Origin: DASZVB01 sp035545855 | GTDB lineage: Bacteria > Myxococcota_A > Polyangia > Polyangiales > Polyangiaceae | DNA length: 64,000 nucleotides | NCBI GenBank assembly: GCA_035545855.1 | Contig: DASZXK010000147.1 | Span: forward strand, 1 to 64,000 | Reading direction: 5' to 3' | In this document: piece by piece, positions 15,860 through 25,453 of the stretch | Position numbering within the stretch: the first letter of the stretch is position 1 | How the letters are laid out: the number at the start of each line of letters is the position of its first letter | Position numbers and translations under genes: made by a program | The notes under the pieces: generated by a model | The model's database searches: none | Seen by the model: only the letters and a program-made list of their open reading frames with translations | What the model was told of the DNA's origin: nothing

Positions 15860-17221
15860 TCAGATTTCGGAGACCCGCCCGAGGAACAGGAGCGCGCCCG
15901 TCTCCACGTGACGGATCATCACGAGAAAGGGTCGGTCGAGCCGCATCGTCACCGGCGTCGGGGGATTCGGGTCGATTCCCCCATCGACGCCGAGGATGAC
16001 GCCCGTCGCCGCGGACGCCGTGGTGCCCGCTTCGTTCACCGAGAGAAAGCCCTGGTGCACCACCTCGCGGACGTAGAGCGGCACGGTGTTCGTGATGCCG
16101 CTGAAGTCCGCGTGGAGATAGTCGAAAGGAGTGGGCATCCCCATGCGCTCGAGCGTGCCCTTCAGGCGGAGCGGCGTCCGGACCTCGAACCGCGGCACGG
16201 TGAGGTCCACCGAGGTCGGCCGCATCGCGTCTCGGACGGAAGACAGCCACGCCGCGCCGAGTCCCGACTCGAGGTCCGCCATCGTGCCGGCGGGCAGGAC
16301 GAGGAGCATCTCGTAGTGATGGCCCTCGCGTCCCACGTAGGCCAATGACGCCGCTTCGTATCCGCTCCCGGAGACGTACGGGATGGTGGAGAGGCTCGAC
16401 ATGAACGTCGCGGGGGCCGATGTGCCATCGCCCCGCGCGAAGGTTCCCGGGTGCGTGCTCGAAGGATCGAACGGCGCCTCCCACTTTGCGTCGAAGTGGG
16501 CCGCATTGGTGAGGACGCATTTCGTCCGGGGCGCGAAATCCGCGGCGTCGAGGAGCTCCGGGATCGCCCCGTGCGTCTGATCGGACACCCAGCGGTCGAT
16601 CGCCGCGGCGGCACGCACCGGGTCGTCGAAGTCGACGAGCCCGACGCCGGCGCCGTAGTTCACGCCGAGGACATCCAGGAACGGCGAGAGCACCGTGATG
16701 CTCGGAGAAGCCCACAGCGCGTTCACCGACGAAAACAGGACGTCGCTGGAGTCGACCGACACCGCCGCGTCGAGCGCACCGAGAGCGCCGTGCGTCGCCT
16801 CCTGCTCGCCGAAATGAAACACCGCCGCGATTTCCTCCGCCGTCCGTCCCTTCGCGCCGGCCCATGCCATCGCGAGCACGGTCTCGATGGAGAAGGGCGA
16901 GAAGAAGAGATTTCCAGGGGACGCCGAGAGCTCCCGCTCGAGCGAGAACGCGAAGCTCGTCGCATCGTCCACCGTGTTCGTGAGCGCATCGGGCGTCGCG
17001 AGCAGCGGGTTCGACCGAGCGAGCGGGGAGCGCGCGAAGGTCACACCCTCCGCCGAACCGTCGGCTCCACCCGATCCGAGGCCGGGGCCATCCCCACCGG
17101 TGCCGGCGCTCCCGCCCGGGTGGTCATCGTCGACGGCGATCCGGGGACCATGCGACGGGCCGCTGGAGCACGCGCCGAGGGAGACGCCGAGGAGCGAGAT
17201 CACGAAGAGCCGGCGGTTCAT
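15860..17221 (-). CDS. Serpin family lipoprotein, inhibitory type
   Basis: The 453-residue protein starts MNRRLFVISLLGVSLGACSS, a signal peptide with lipobox, followed by a Gly-rich linker to about residue 60. The rest is a complete serpin fold: NLFFSPFSIETVLAMAWAGA, then a hinge with Glu397, Gly399, Thr400 in EAGTTASAATG, which matches the small-residue hinge of inhibitory serpins, and the C-terminal signature DRPFLVMIRH...LFLGRVSEI. It should trap serine or cysteine proteases at the cell surface. The likely P1 region lies near GVILGVDGGID and cannot be assigned a target protease. An ATG at 17251 would add ten residues. Confidence 0.9.
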   Translation of the reverse strand: MNRRLFVISLLGVSLGACSSGPSHGPRIAVDDDHPGGSAGTGGDGPGLGSGGADGSAEGVTFARSPLARSNPLLATPDALTNTVDDATSFAFSLERELSASPGNLFFSPFSIETVLAMAWAGAKGRTAEEIAAVFHFGEQEATHGALGALDAAVSVDSSDVLFSSVNALWASPSITVLSPFLDVLGVNYGAGVGLVDFDDPVRAAAAIDRWVSDQTHGAIPELLDAADFAPRTKCVLTNAAHFDAKWEAPFDPSSTHPGTFARGDGTSAPATFMSSLSTIPYVSGSGYEAASLAYVGREGHHYEMLLVLPAGTMADLESGLGAAWLSSVRDAMRPTSVDLTVPRFEVRTPLRLKGTLERMGMPTPFDYLHADFSGITNTVPLYVREVVHQGFLSVNEAGTTASAATGVILGVDGGIDPNPPTPVTMRLDRPFLVMIRHVETGALLFLGRVSEI

Positions 17222-17393
17222 CGCGGGCGTCGAGTGCAACCGCCGCGCCATCTCGATGCGCTGAAAAACCGGCTGTCTCGTCAGCTACGCCTCGCCCGGC
17301 CGTGGCCCAGGGCGGCGCAACCTGTGCCACCCACGCGCGGCGCCCGCCCGGTCAGGGGCCTCGGCAGAGCCCTCGATCGGGAGAGGACCTACC

Positions 17394-19325
17394 TCACTGA
17401 CAGCACATCGTGATGAGGCCGTCGGGCTGGACGCTGCCCTGGAGGGTGCTCGGCGTCGAGCCGCACACGGGGCCCGCGCCGGTGAACGTGTAGGAGCGCG
17501 TGTCCGAGCCACCAGTAATCGTCGTGTCGCCCGGGACCGTCGTGCACGCCGCCGGCGTTCCGTTCAGGTTCAGCGTCGCGGCTCCGACCGTGCAGTTGTT
17601 GTCCGTGTACGTCTTGATCGTGCCGCCACAGGAGCCGTTGCACGAGCACGCGGAGCAGCTCCGGGTGTCGTCCGTCGTCTGGTAGTACTGCTGGCTCAGG
17701 TTCGGGTAGTCCGCGGGGCAGCCGGCCGCGGGCGGGCCGCCCGTGCGCCAGACACAGAGCTTCGACCCGAAGGGAGCCTGGGGCTTGGGGTAGCACTGAC
17801 CGCCGGTGCCGCACCCACCACCCGAGGACGGCGGCGCCGCGCACCCGAGGACATCGGTGCCCCAGCTCGTCGCGGGGAACGACGGCGTGGCCTGGCTCGG
17901 CGTGCACGTGCCGTGGACGTAGGAGGCGAGCGGCTTCTCCAGGAGCGCGCTGTGGGCCGTCGGCGGCGAGCAGCAGAGTTTGAACGTGTCGCAGATGGGC
18001 TGGTTCGAGCTGTTCAGCGCGCTCGGCGTGAACGCCTGCGCCTGCCACGGGTCCGTGTTCGCGCAGTTCGACGAGGTGTCGAACACGAACGTCAGATCGT
18101 CGCAGTACATCCCCGGCGACGGCGCGCAGCTGCACGCCGGGCACGTGTACGGCGGAACGACGAGTCCGGTGTTCGCGTTCACCTGGGCCGTCGGGAAGCC
18201 GCCGGAGGAACCGCAGGACGGCCCGGTGCCGGAAGTGCCGCTCCACACCGCGACGGGGCCCGTCCAGCCCGCGGCGGGCGGCGCCGCGCAGGTGTACGCG
18301 CCGCAATCCGTGTCGGCGCAGTCGACCTTGCCGTCCCGGTCGTCGTCGACGCCGTTCTGGCAATTCTCCACCAGCTTGGTGCAGACGGAGTTGATGCACG
18401 CCTCGCTCGCGGCGCACGCATGGCCGCAACCGTTGCAGTTCGCGTCGTCGTTCGCGTAGTTCACGCAGCTGCCGTTGCAGAAGGTGTACGGGAAGCTGCA
18501 GTTCAGCTGGCAGACGCCGCCCGAGCAGATCTTGCCGGAGGTGGTGCAGTCCGTCTGGCAGTTGCCGCAGTGCTTGTCGTCGGTCTTCGTGTCCGTGCAG
18601 GTGCCTGGAACGCAGCTCGTGAACGTGCCGCAGTCGATGACGCACGCCCCGCTCTGGCAGAGGTAGTTCGCGGGGCATTGCGGCTTGTTGCAGCCGCCGC
18701 AGTGCGCTTCGTCCGTGTTCGTGTCCACGCAGACGCCGCCGCACAGGGTGAGCCCCGGATCGCACGGGGGAACGCAGTTGCCGTCCTTGCAGATGTTCCC
18801 ACCGCTGCACTGGGTGAAGCAGCCGCCGCAGTGCGTGGGATCCGTCTGGATGTCCCAGCACGCGCCGGCACAGATCGTCAGGCCCGGATCGCACGTCGGG
18901 CCCGCGTCCTCCGGAAGGCCGGAGTCCACTGGACCGCCGCCGCCCGCGCCGGCGCCGCCGGCGCCACCCGTCGACGCTCCTCCGACGGAGCCGTCGCCCT
19001 TGCCCACGGGGCCCGCGTCGTGGCGCTCGCCGCCGCTGCCGGCGCCACCGTCGCCGGGCGCCCCGCCGGTGCCCGTCCCGCCGCCGCCGTTCTCGTTGCC
19101 GGAAGCGCCGCCCGACGAACCACCAGCCTGACCCGTGCCGCCCGTCGACGCGTCCAGGACTGCGTTCCCGCCCGCGTTCTGGGCGCCGGCCTTGCCCGTC
19201 CCGTAGAACGCTTCGTCGTCGAAGGTGTGGTCGGGGAACCCGCAGCTCTGCGTGAGCACGAGTGCGAGTGCGCCGAGGAGCCCCGCGGTGACGGTCCGAG
19301 ACAGCGAAAGGCGAACGCTAGACAA
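17394..19325 (-). CDS. Cys-rich repeat lipoprotein
   Basis: The 643-residue protein starts at TTG with a signal peptide ending in LTQSC. A long Gly/Ala/Ser-rich linker (to about residue 140) is followed by four tandem 40-45-residue modules of the form CDPGLTxCxGxCxDxxTDxxHCGGC, then a region with further cysteines up to the C-terminal MCCQ. The modules resemble disulfide-rich repeats common in myxobacterial surface proteins. A DDRDGKVDCADTDC segment looks like a calcium-binding or EGF-like element. No enzymatic motif is seen. A -10-like element sits nine bases before the start. Confidence 0.8.
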   Translation of the reverse strand: MSSVRLSLSRTVTAGLLGALALVLTQSCGFPDHTFDDEAFYGTGKAGAQNAGGNAVLDASTGGTGQAGGSSGGASGNENGGGGTGTGGAPGDGGAGSGGERHDAGPVGKGDGSVGGASTGGAGGAGAGGGGPVDSGLPEDAGPTCDPGLTICAGACWDIQTDPTHCGGCFTQCSGGNICKDGNCVPPCDPGLTLCGGVCVDTNTDEAHCGGCNKPQCPANYLCQSGACVIDCGTFTSCVPGTCTDTKTDDKHCGNCQTDCTTSGKICSGGVCQLNCSFPYTFCNGSCVNYANDDANCNGCGHACAASEACINSVCTKLVENCQNGVDDDRDGKVDCADTDCGAYTCAAPPAAGWTGPVAVWSGTSGTGPSCGSSGGFPTAQVNANTGLVVPPYTCPACSCAPSPGMYCDDLTFVFDTSSNCANTDPWQAQAFTPSALNSSNQPICDTFKLCCSPPTAHSALLEKPLASYVHGTCTPSQATPSFPATSWGTDVLGCAAPPSSGGGCGTGGQCYPKPQAPFGSKLCVWRTGGPPAAGCPADYPNLSQQYYQTTDDTRSCSACSCNGSCGGTIKTYTDNNCTVGAATLNLNGTPAACTTVPGDTTITGGSDTRSYTFTGAGPVCGSTPSTLQGSVQPDGLITMCCQ

Positions 19326-19334
19326 AGCCCTTCC

Positions 19335-19340
19335 AGGCTA
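19335..19340 (-). promoter_or_regulatory. Start-proximal -10 element (TAGCCT)
   Basis: On the reverse strand TAGCCT is nine bases before the TTG start of the Cys-rich repeat lipoprotein gene; the spacer GGAAGGGCT also holds a purine-rich ribosome site. Confidence 0.35.
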
Positions 19341-19400
19341 CCACAGCCGAGGAGCCGCCGGAAACGGGGCGAATCCCGGCGATTTCCGTTCAGTGCAGCG

Positions 19401-20867
19401 TCAGGGGAACGCGGCCTTGCAGTCGTCCAGGGCGGCCTGGTCGACGGCCGGCTCCGCGAAGTCGGGCACGTCCAGGTTCGGAGCGTGGTCGAAGTCGAAG
19501 AAGTCGAGCATCGCGTCCGAGTTCGCGTCTCGGTTGGTGAGCGCGGAGAGACCGAACTTCGTCTGCACGAACCTCAGGATCGACGTGTGGCTGTGGACCT
19601 CGTGCGAGACGAAGTGGCGCTTCGCGTAGGGCGAGACGACGACCACGGGAACGCGGAAACCGAGCCGATCGAACCCGCCGAGATCCGGGCGTTCCTTCGG
19701 AGCGATGTCGTCGGGCGCGCACGCGGGCGGCGGCTCGACGTGGTCGTAGAGACCGCCATGCTCGTCGTACGTGATGAAGAGCGCTGCGTCGTTCCACTGC
19801 GGACCCTTCACGAGCGCCTGGACCTGCTGCCACACCCAGTGCTGGCCGAGCTGCGCATCCGCGGGCGGGTGCTCGTCGGTCTCGAGCCACGCCTTGTCCG
19901 AGTAGTTCGCGTCGACGATGGAGACCTGAGGCAGGGTGCCCGCCGCGGCGTCGACGGCGAACTGCTCGGCCTGAACGAAATGATCGGCGAGCTTGGAGTC
20001 CGTCGCGTAGTCCGCGAAGAGGAGCACGGACGGCAGGTTCGTCTTGTAGACCTTCCAGGTCACCCCCTTCTCGTCGAGCTGCCGGAGGATGAACGGGGCG
20101 CCCTTGGGCGCGACGGCCGAAAGATCGGTGCGCGTCGCGCCGAAGGACGTTCCCGCGAGGAAGAACAGTCGGTTCGGATACGTCGGACCGAGGAGCGAAC
20201 AGAAGTAGCGGTCCGACGTCGCGAAGGTGGAATAGAGCTGGTAGTAGAAGGGCAGGTCGGCTTCCTCGTAGTACCCGAGCGCGCGCCCCCCGGTGGGATC
20301 GGCGACCACGGCGTTCGACGTCGCGAAGCCGTCCATCTGGCCGCCGTTCCACTGCTGGTGGCTCGCGACCCAGCCGTGATCCGTGTCGGGCTGGCACCAC
20401 TTGTCTTCGTGATGCCACGTGACGGTCCCGCTCGCGCCCGCGTCTCCGACGGCTCCCGCGGGGTTCGTCGGAGGGGCCGCGGGGACGTCCACGTCGTCTT
20501 GTCCGTGGCCCTTGAAGTGCCCGAAGTACTGATCGAAAGAGCGATTTTCCTGCATGATCAGCACGACGTGCTCGATGGGGATCGCGTCGCCGGGGCAGTC
20601 GCCGATGGTGTCTTCGGGGGCGGCGCCGGGGCCGAAGTCGCAGGTGTTTCGCTTGGCGGCGAGCGAGGCGGTGGGATGACAGCGATTGTCCACCGTCGGA
20701 CCGGAGTCCCCGGGCTGTCCGCCGCCTCCCCCGCCGTCCTTCTCGGGATGGGTGTTCTTCCCCTCCGAGTCCTTGGACGAGCAGCCGGTGGACGTGAGCA
20801 AGGCGGCGAGAGCCACGGTGTGGAGCGCGACGAAGCTCGAGCGGGCGAAAGCGAAGCGAAGCGTCAT
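19401..20867 (-). CDS. Phospholipase C / acid phosphatase-like phosphoesterase lipoprotein
   Basis: The 488-residue protein has a signal peptide with lipobox (TSTGC, Cys29) and a short acidic Gly-rich linker. ENRSFDQYFG at residues 107-116 is the diagnostic nucleophile-region motif of the phosphoesterase family that includes non-haemolytic phospholipase C and AcpA. Further conserved elements are GLYDHVEPP and FVSHEVHSHTSILRFVQ. It probably hydrolyses phosphodiester or phosphomonoester bonds of phospholipids outside the cytoplasm, with a metal centre; the exact substrate cannot be read. It stands alone on the reverse strand. Confidence 0.9.
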   Translation of the reverse strand: MTLRFAFARSSFVALHTVALAALLTSTGCSSKDSEGKNTHPEKDGGGGGGQPGDSGPTVDNRCHPTASLAAKRNTCDFGPGAAPEDTIGDCPGDAIPIEHVVLIMQENRSFDQYFGHFKGHGQDDVDVPAAPPTNPAGAVGDAGASGTVTWHHEDKWCQPDTDHGWVASHQQWNGGQMDGFATSNAVVADPTGGRALGYYEEADLPFYYQLYSTFATSDRYFCSLLGPTYPNRLFFLAGTSFGATRTDLSAVAPKGAPFILRQLDEKGVTWKVYKTNLPSVLLFADYATDSKLADHFVQAEQFAVDAAAGTLPQVSIVDANYSDKAWLETDEHPPADAQLGQHWVWQQVQALVKGPQWNDAALFITYDEHGGLYDHVEPPPACAPDDIAPKERPDLGGFDRLGFRVPVVVVSPYAKRHFVSHEVHSHTSILRFVQTKFGLSALTNRDANSDAMLDFFDFDHAPNLDVPDFAEPAVDQAALDDCKAAFP

Positions 20868-21004
20868 GAGACCCTCCAGTGCGGGATGGTCCGAACGATA
20901 GCTGAAAACGTCGACGCCCCGGCTTGAACGAAACGGACGCCCGCGTTTACGCGCGTGGGACGGGAACGCCGTGTGACCCGCCCGTGCACCGCCGATGACA
21001 CTTC

Positions 21005-21020
21005 CGGATCGCGTGATCCG
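21005..21020 (-). terminator. Hairpin at 3' end of the DnaJ-like gene
   Basis: CGGATC (21005-21010) and GATCCG (21015-21020) form a perfect 6-bp stem with a four-base loop that directly abuts the stop codon of the 21021-21578 gene. There is no U-run, so it may be an RNA 3'-end stabiliser rather than an intrinsic terminator. Confidence 0.35.
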
Positions 21021-21578
21021 TCAGCGGAGAATTCGGTAGAGGAGGAACAGGAGCGCCGCCGCGGCGATCGCCCAGAGGAACGCGCGGGACGGGGCTCGGG
21101 CGGCGGCAGGCGGCGCCTCGGAAGTCGACACGACGTCCATCGGGGGCGGCGCGAGGCTCGGCTGGGCGAGCCGGGTCACGCCGCGCGGTTCCCCCGTCCC
21201 GGAGCGAACCGAGAGCATGAGGTTTCCGCGGGGGAGCTCGACGGACGCCGACGGAAGGCCGCCGCGGTCGGGGATGCGCATCACGACGACTCGCGACGCG
21301 GAGGACGGTGCCTCGTCGGGGATCGTCGGGCGCGGGAGCGTCACCTCGACGAGCTCCGCCGGCTCCTTCCGCCCGCGGGTGGACACGGCGCCCGATCGCC
21401 CGCAGGCGTCGCATCCTCCCCCTTCGCACGCCGCGCACGCGAGGTTTCGCGGCAGCTCGATCTGCAAGGTCGCGCCCTCGGCGAGCCACGCCTCCGGGAC
21501 GGACAGGCTCAGCAGGACGTCGGGACCCCGCGGGCGATCCATGCTCGCCGTGATGCGACCGAGTACCTTGGGACCCAT
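21021..21578 (-). CDS. Tail-anchored DnaJ C-terminal-like protein lacking a J domain
   Basis: The 185-residue protein resembles the substrate-binding half of DnaJ: a VPEAWLAEGATLQIELPRNL segment like the beta-sandwich entry, a zinc-knuckle stretch CAACEGGGCDACGRSG, then VVVMRIPDRGGLP and LPRGNLMLSVRSG like the IPxGxxxG and GDLxVxVR segments. No J domain (no HPD) is present. After a Pro-rich linker the C-terminus is one hydrophobic helix ending ALLFLLYRILR, consistent with tail anchoring and a cytosolic domain. The similarity is by eye and the role is unknown. It is the last gene of a three-gene reverse-strand unit. Confidence 0.55.
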   Translation of the reverse strand: MGPKVLGRITASMDRPRGPDVLLSLSVPEAWLAEGATLQIELPRNLACAACEGGGCDACGRSGAVSTRGRKEPAELVEVTLPRPTIPDEAPSSASRVVVMRIPDRGGLPSASVELPRGNLMLSVRSGTGEPRGVTRLAQPSLAPPPMDVVSTSEAPPAAARAPSRAFLWAIAAAALLFLLYRILR

Positions 21579-21656
21579 TCGTGCTTCCGGTTCGGAGCAG
21601 AGGCCTCCGCCTGATCCTCAAATGTAACCCACGTCCCCGCGTTCGGTGAAGGGCTT

Positions 21657-22271
21657 TCAGAGGAGGAACGACAGGTCCACGTGATCTTCGGGGCGCGAGA
21701 GGGCGACACGTCTTTCGAATGTCCGCGGGCCGATCCTCGCGCCGAGGGTCACGACGATGGGCGCGTCTTCTTCCTCGAGCCGCTCGAGCCGGATGCTCAC
21801 CTTGTAGGTGCCCCGCTTCGCCTCTTCCTTCTCCAGGAAGACGTTCTCGAAGTTCTTGCCTTTGCACTCGGCGTGCCTTCCCGGGCAGTCCCGCTCCTTC
21901 ACGAGGCCGCTCGACGTCGGCCGGCCCACGTCCGCGAGCTCGCCCTTGGGATCGGTCACGAGGAGATCGACGTCCGCCGTCGGCGCGTCCCACGCGATGA
22001 CGAACTGGACGAGCCCCGCCCGGAGGCCGCACCCGTCGTCGATGAAGCCGTTCCCGTCGTCGTCGCGCGCGTTGCCGCAGGTCTCCGGCCCTCCGGGAAC
22101 TCGCGCGAGCTCCGGACCTTCCCCCGAAGCGGCCGCGAGTTCGCCCGCCGCGGCGGCGGACGCGGCGCCGCCTCCCCGGCGCGCGCCGCACGCCGGGAGG
22201 AGCGAGAGGAGCGAAAGCGCGGCAGCACCGAGCGCCCGCCGCACGGGTCCGCGCGGCGCCTTCGTGCTCAT
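21657..22271 (-). CDS. Lipoprotein with DUF2135-like beta domain
   Basis: The 204-residue protein has a signal peptide ending in LLSLLPACG (lipobox), a short low-complexity linker, a Cys-flanked CGNARDDDGNGFIDDGC segment of the calcium-loop type, and a beta domain WDAPTADVDLLVTDPKGE through KRGTYKVSIRLERLE that resembles DUF2135. Such domains are usually extracytoplasmic. The ATG overlaps the stop of the HEAT-repeat gene upstream (ATGA), so the two should be co-translated. No reaction is known. Confidence 0.65.
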   Translation of the reverse strand: MSTKAPRGPVRRALGAAALSLLSLLPACGARRGGGAASAAAAGELAAASGEGPELARVPGGPETCGNARDDDGNGFIDDGCGLRAGLVQFVIAWDAPTADVDLLVTDPKGELADVGRPTSSGLVKERDCPGRHAECKGKNFENVFLEKEEAKRGTYKVSIRLERLEEEDAPIVVTLGARIGPRTFERRVALSRPEDHVDLSFLL

Positions 22272-24919
22272 GGGTTCGCGGTCTTCTCTTCGTCGAAGGT
22301 CTTCACGCCCGTGACGACCTTCGGGTTCATGAGCTCGTGATACGCCTCGCTCGCGAGCTTCCCGGTGTCCCCGGGGGCGTCGCGGAGCGAGAGCAGCACG
22401 CCTTGCTCCTTCATGAACCGGAGCGTCCGGATGGCCGCTGCCTTCTTCGTCGCGTCGTCTCCCTTGGCCATGTCGAGCAGGCGATGACGGAGGACGACGC
22501 GCGTGAACGAGTGCGGGCCGTTGTCGAAGTCGAGCGTGTTGAACTGCTTCTCGAGCTGGACGGGGGCCCAGCCCTGAGGCGTGTCCTTCAGCTCCACCTT
22601 CCCGATCGCCTCGGCGTTGTCCACGAAGCGGAAGATGTGGCCCTTCTCGAGGTCTTCCGTCGACCAGTAGCCGAAGGACTTGTACCAGAGCTCCTGGAGC
22701 TCATCGAGCGCCTCCTTGGGCTTGTCGACCCACATCGCGATCGCACGCGCCGCGGTGTCGGCGGTGCCGCCGAGGATCAGCGCGAGGGTCGCGTCGACCA
22801 TGAGCTGCTCGTCCTTCATCATCTCTAGGAGCTTCGCCTCGACGGTCGAATCGAACCCCGCCTTGCCGATGGCGCGCGCGGCCTGGTGCCGCGTCGTCAT
22901 CGAGGAAGAAGGCTTCAGGAGCTCGAGGAGCGCCGTCGCCGTGCCCGGAATGGGCCGCGTGATGAGCGTCTCCAGGTAGCAGGAGCGCCGGAACTCGTCC
23001 TTCGGATCGCCCGAGCCGTACTTCTGGATCTTCTGCGCGACGGTGACCATGTCGTCCGCGTTCGCGACCCAGGCGAGCGCGCTGCACGCCTCGTTGCGGC
23101 TCTGCTCGTTCTCCTTGGGCTCGTCGATGTAGTCCATGAGCGTCTTCACGGCCTTGTGGTCGCCCCACTCGCTCATGCCTTGAGCCGCGCCGTAGCCGAT
23201 CGCACGGAGCGTCATGCCGAGGATCGCGAGGCCGCCGTGCATCAGGCCGTCCATCGTGACGTCGAGCTTCGGGTCCCGGCGACGGAACGACTTGTCCAGG
23301 ACGTTCCAGGAGCTCTCGTCCTTCATCCACCCGACGTACCGGAGCGCGCTCTGCGCGACGACCCACTCCTCCGGCATCGGCGGCTGCTGGCCCTCGAGCG
23401 GGAGCGGCTTGTCGGGGTTCGCCCATTTCCGGAGCGCGGGGAGATCCTTCGTGGATTCCATCGCGGCGAGAGCGCGCATTCCGTTCGCGTGCGGCGAGGG
23501 AAGCTCGTGAATCCAGAAGATGATCGCGTCCTCCGCGTCGTTCCGGATCTGGGCGCGCTTCTCCGGGTACATCACGGCGAGGTCCGCGATCATGCGAGCG
23601 GCGACGACGCGCTCGTTGTTGTTGCGCTTCACCATCATCTCGTAGTCGGTGTCGTCGCCGTAGATCTTGTTCTCGTCCATGCGGAGGCGCTTCGCGAGCG
23701 AGGGCACCGCGCGCACGTCTCCGATCTCGGCCATGGCGAACGCGGCGAACGTCTCCCAGTGGATGTGCGGGTGCTTCCCGATGTACGCGAGCAGGGAGTC
23801 CCCACCGCGCGGATCGGCGAGTTTCCGGATCATCCCGAACACCTGATCGATCCGGTGCCACTCCTTGGCGCGGTCTTCCGTCGGGATGCTGTCGATCGAG
23901 ACGACGAGGCCTTCCGTGCCGACGCCGTCGCGGAGCGCCTCGAGGTACTTGGTGCGGCTGTCGTTGTCGGCGCCCTTCAGCTTCTCGAGGAGCGGTGCCC
24001 GGGAACGCGCGTCTCCGATCTTCCCGAGGCCTGGCGCGGCCTGCCGGGAGATCTCCGCGTCCTCGTCCCCGAGGAGCTTGATGAGGGCGTCGGTGTACTT
24101 CGCTTCCGCGTGGCGCGAGAGCACCGTCGCGACGAGCTGCCGCACGGCGGGGCTCGGATCGCCGGCCATGTTCGCGAGCTCGTCCACGCCGACGAGCGAG
24201 ACGAGCTTGTTCGGATCGAACGCGAGCGCGCCGTCGAGCTTCCGGACCTGGGAGAGATGGCCGGCGCGGTACTCGTCGAGGACGCCCTTCTGGGCGCTCT
24301 TCTCGCCGAGCTCGACGAGCGTCCAGGCGATCTGCGGCTTCGACTCGGCCGTCGCCTCGGTGAAGGCCTTCACGAGCGCGGGCTTCGCGGAGTCCGCCGC
24401 CGGCGAGCCGTACTCCGCGAGCGCGACCGCGGCCTGGGCACGCACGTTCTGTTCGAGATCGGAGAGAGCTTTCGTCGCGATGGCGACGCCTTCCGGATCC
24501 TTCGCCCACGCGAGGTGCTTCAGCGCCTCCTGCTTCAGGTAGGGGCTCTCGGCCGTCGCGTACTTGCGCCACTCCGGCATCTGCTCCGCCATCGGGCGCA
24601 TGAGCAGGTCCTTCTTGATCGTCGCGGCCTTCTCGACCGGGATCTTCTCGGCCTCCTGCTTCGCGCCGAGGACGAGGAACGCGGCGAGACCGCCCACGGC
24701 GAGGATCCCGATGAGGATCGCGATCGGTTTCGTCGCGCCCTTCTTGAAGTTGCCGTCGCCGGCGTCGAACCCACCGCCCCCACCGCCCGTCGGCATTCCA
24801 CCGCCGGCCGGCACCCCGCCACCCGGACCATCGTCGTCCGGCGGCCACTTGGCCGCATGGACGACGGGGAGGAGCGGGCGGTTTCCGGACGAGGGGATCG
24901 GGCGGTTCGGTTCGAGCAT
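22268..24919 (-). CDS. Single-pass membrane protein with HEAT repeats
   Basis: The 883-residue protein starts at ATG 24919 behind a GGAGG-type site; an upstream start adds eleven residues without support. Residues 1-62 are Pro/Gly rich, a membrane helix lies at about 64-85 (PIAILIGILAVGGLAAFLVL), and the rest is a long array of helical HEAT or armadillo-like repeats, for example YLKQEALKHLAWAKDPEGVA, VRAQAAVALAEYGSPAADSA and VRQLVATVLSRHAEAKYTDA. Such solenoids bind proteins. With the signal-less N-terminus the array is most likely extracytoplasmic. It is coupled to the DUF2135-like lipoprotein and followed by the DnaJ-like protein. Confidence 0.75.
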   Translation of the reverse strand: MLEPNRPIPSSGNRPLLPVVHAAKWPPDDDGPGGGVPAGGGMPTGGGGGGFDAGDGNFKKGATKPIAILIGILAVGGLAAFLVLGAKQEAEKIPVEKAATIKKDLLMRPMAEQMPEWRKYATAESPYLKQEALKHLAWAKDPEGVAIATKALSDLEQNVRAQAAVALAEYGSPAADSAKPALVKAFTEATAESKPQIAWTLVELGEKSAQKGVLDEYRAGHLSQVRKLDGALAFDPNKLVSLVGVDELANMAGDPSPAVRQLVATVLSRHAEAKYTDALIKLLGDEDAEISRQAAPGLGKIGDARSRAPLLEKLKGADNDSRTKYLEALRDGVGTEGLVVSIDSIPTEDRAKEWHRIDQVFGMIRKLADPRGGDSLLAYIGKHPHIHWETFAAFAMAEIGDVRAVPSLAKRLRMDENKIYGDDTDYEMMVKRNNNERVVAARMIADLAVMYPEKRAQIRNDAEDAIIFWIHELPSPHANGMRALAAMESTKDLPALRKWANPDKPLPLEGQQPPMPEEWVVAQSALRYVGWMKDESSWNVLDKSFRRRDPKLDVTMDGLMHGGLAILGMTLRAIGYGAAQGMSEWGDHKAVKTLMDYIDEPKENEQSRNEACSALAWVANADDMVTVAQKIQKYGSGDPKDEFRRSCYLETLITRPIPGTATALLELLKPSSSMTTRHQAARAIGKAGFDSTVEAKLLEMMKDEQLMVDATLALILGGTADTAARAIAMWVDKPKEALDELQELWYKSFGYWSTEDLEKGHIFRFVDNAEAIGKVELKDTPQGWAPVQLEKQFNTLDFDNGPHSFTRVVLRHRLLDMAKGDDATKKAAAIRTLRFMKEQGVLLSLRDAPGDTGKLASEAYHELMNPKVVTGVKTFDEEKTANP

Positions 24920-25453
24920 TGGGCCTCCGGCACGGTCGCGCGAAAGCCGCACGACGCGAGACGAGAGCGCGACCTTATCCCACCCGGACGTCCGCGGGGA
25001 GCAGCCGAAACACGGCGGTTCGCGAAGCGGTCCCGGCTGCTCCGTCGCGCCGTCGCGCCCGCTCGCTCACCGAGCCGGACTTCCCGGCCGCGAGGATGAA
25101 AATTGGCGGTGCCGCTGCACGGGGTGGCCGGCGCGGGCGCCTTCGAGACGCATGCGAACGCGCGCTCGAGCTCCCGGCGACGCGATGACACGATGGGACG
25201 AGCGAGACGGCGGGTGGGCCGCACACGCGAGTACGGCGCGACCGGCGCCGGAAGATGCGGCTCGGACTGCACGCGCACGAACGAACCCGTGCGCGTGAGC
25301 GCGCGTGCGAGAGCACACCCTGCGCCGATCGCCGCGGCGTCGAACCGGTGGTCTCCGCGCACCGCTCGAAGAGGACCACGACGACAAGCGCCTTTCGCGC
25401 TCATCCGGTTGACGTGAAGGCTCACGCGTCGACACGTCCTTCACGCGCTCGAG

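Noticed and set aside
17913..20927. 1004-codon forward frame
   Set aside because: Antisense to the Cys-rich lipoprotein and phospholipase genes; Arg/Ala/Val-rich with no motif.
22886..25099. 737-codon forward frame
   Set aside because: Antisense to the HEAT-repeat gene; no recognisable domain.
25103..25417. 104-codon forward frame in the intergenic region
   Set aside because: Arg/Ala-rich, no ribosome site and no motif; treated as non-coding.
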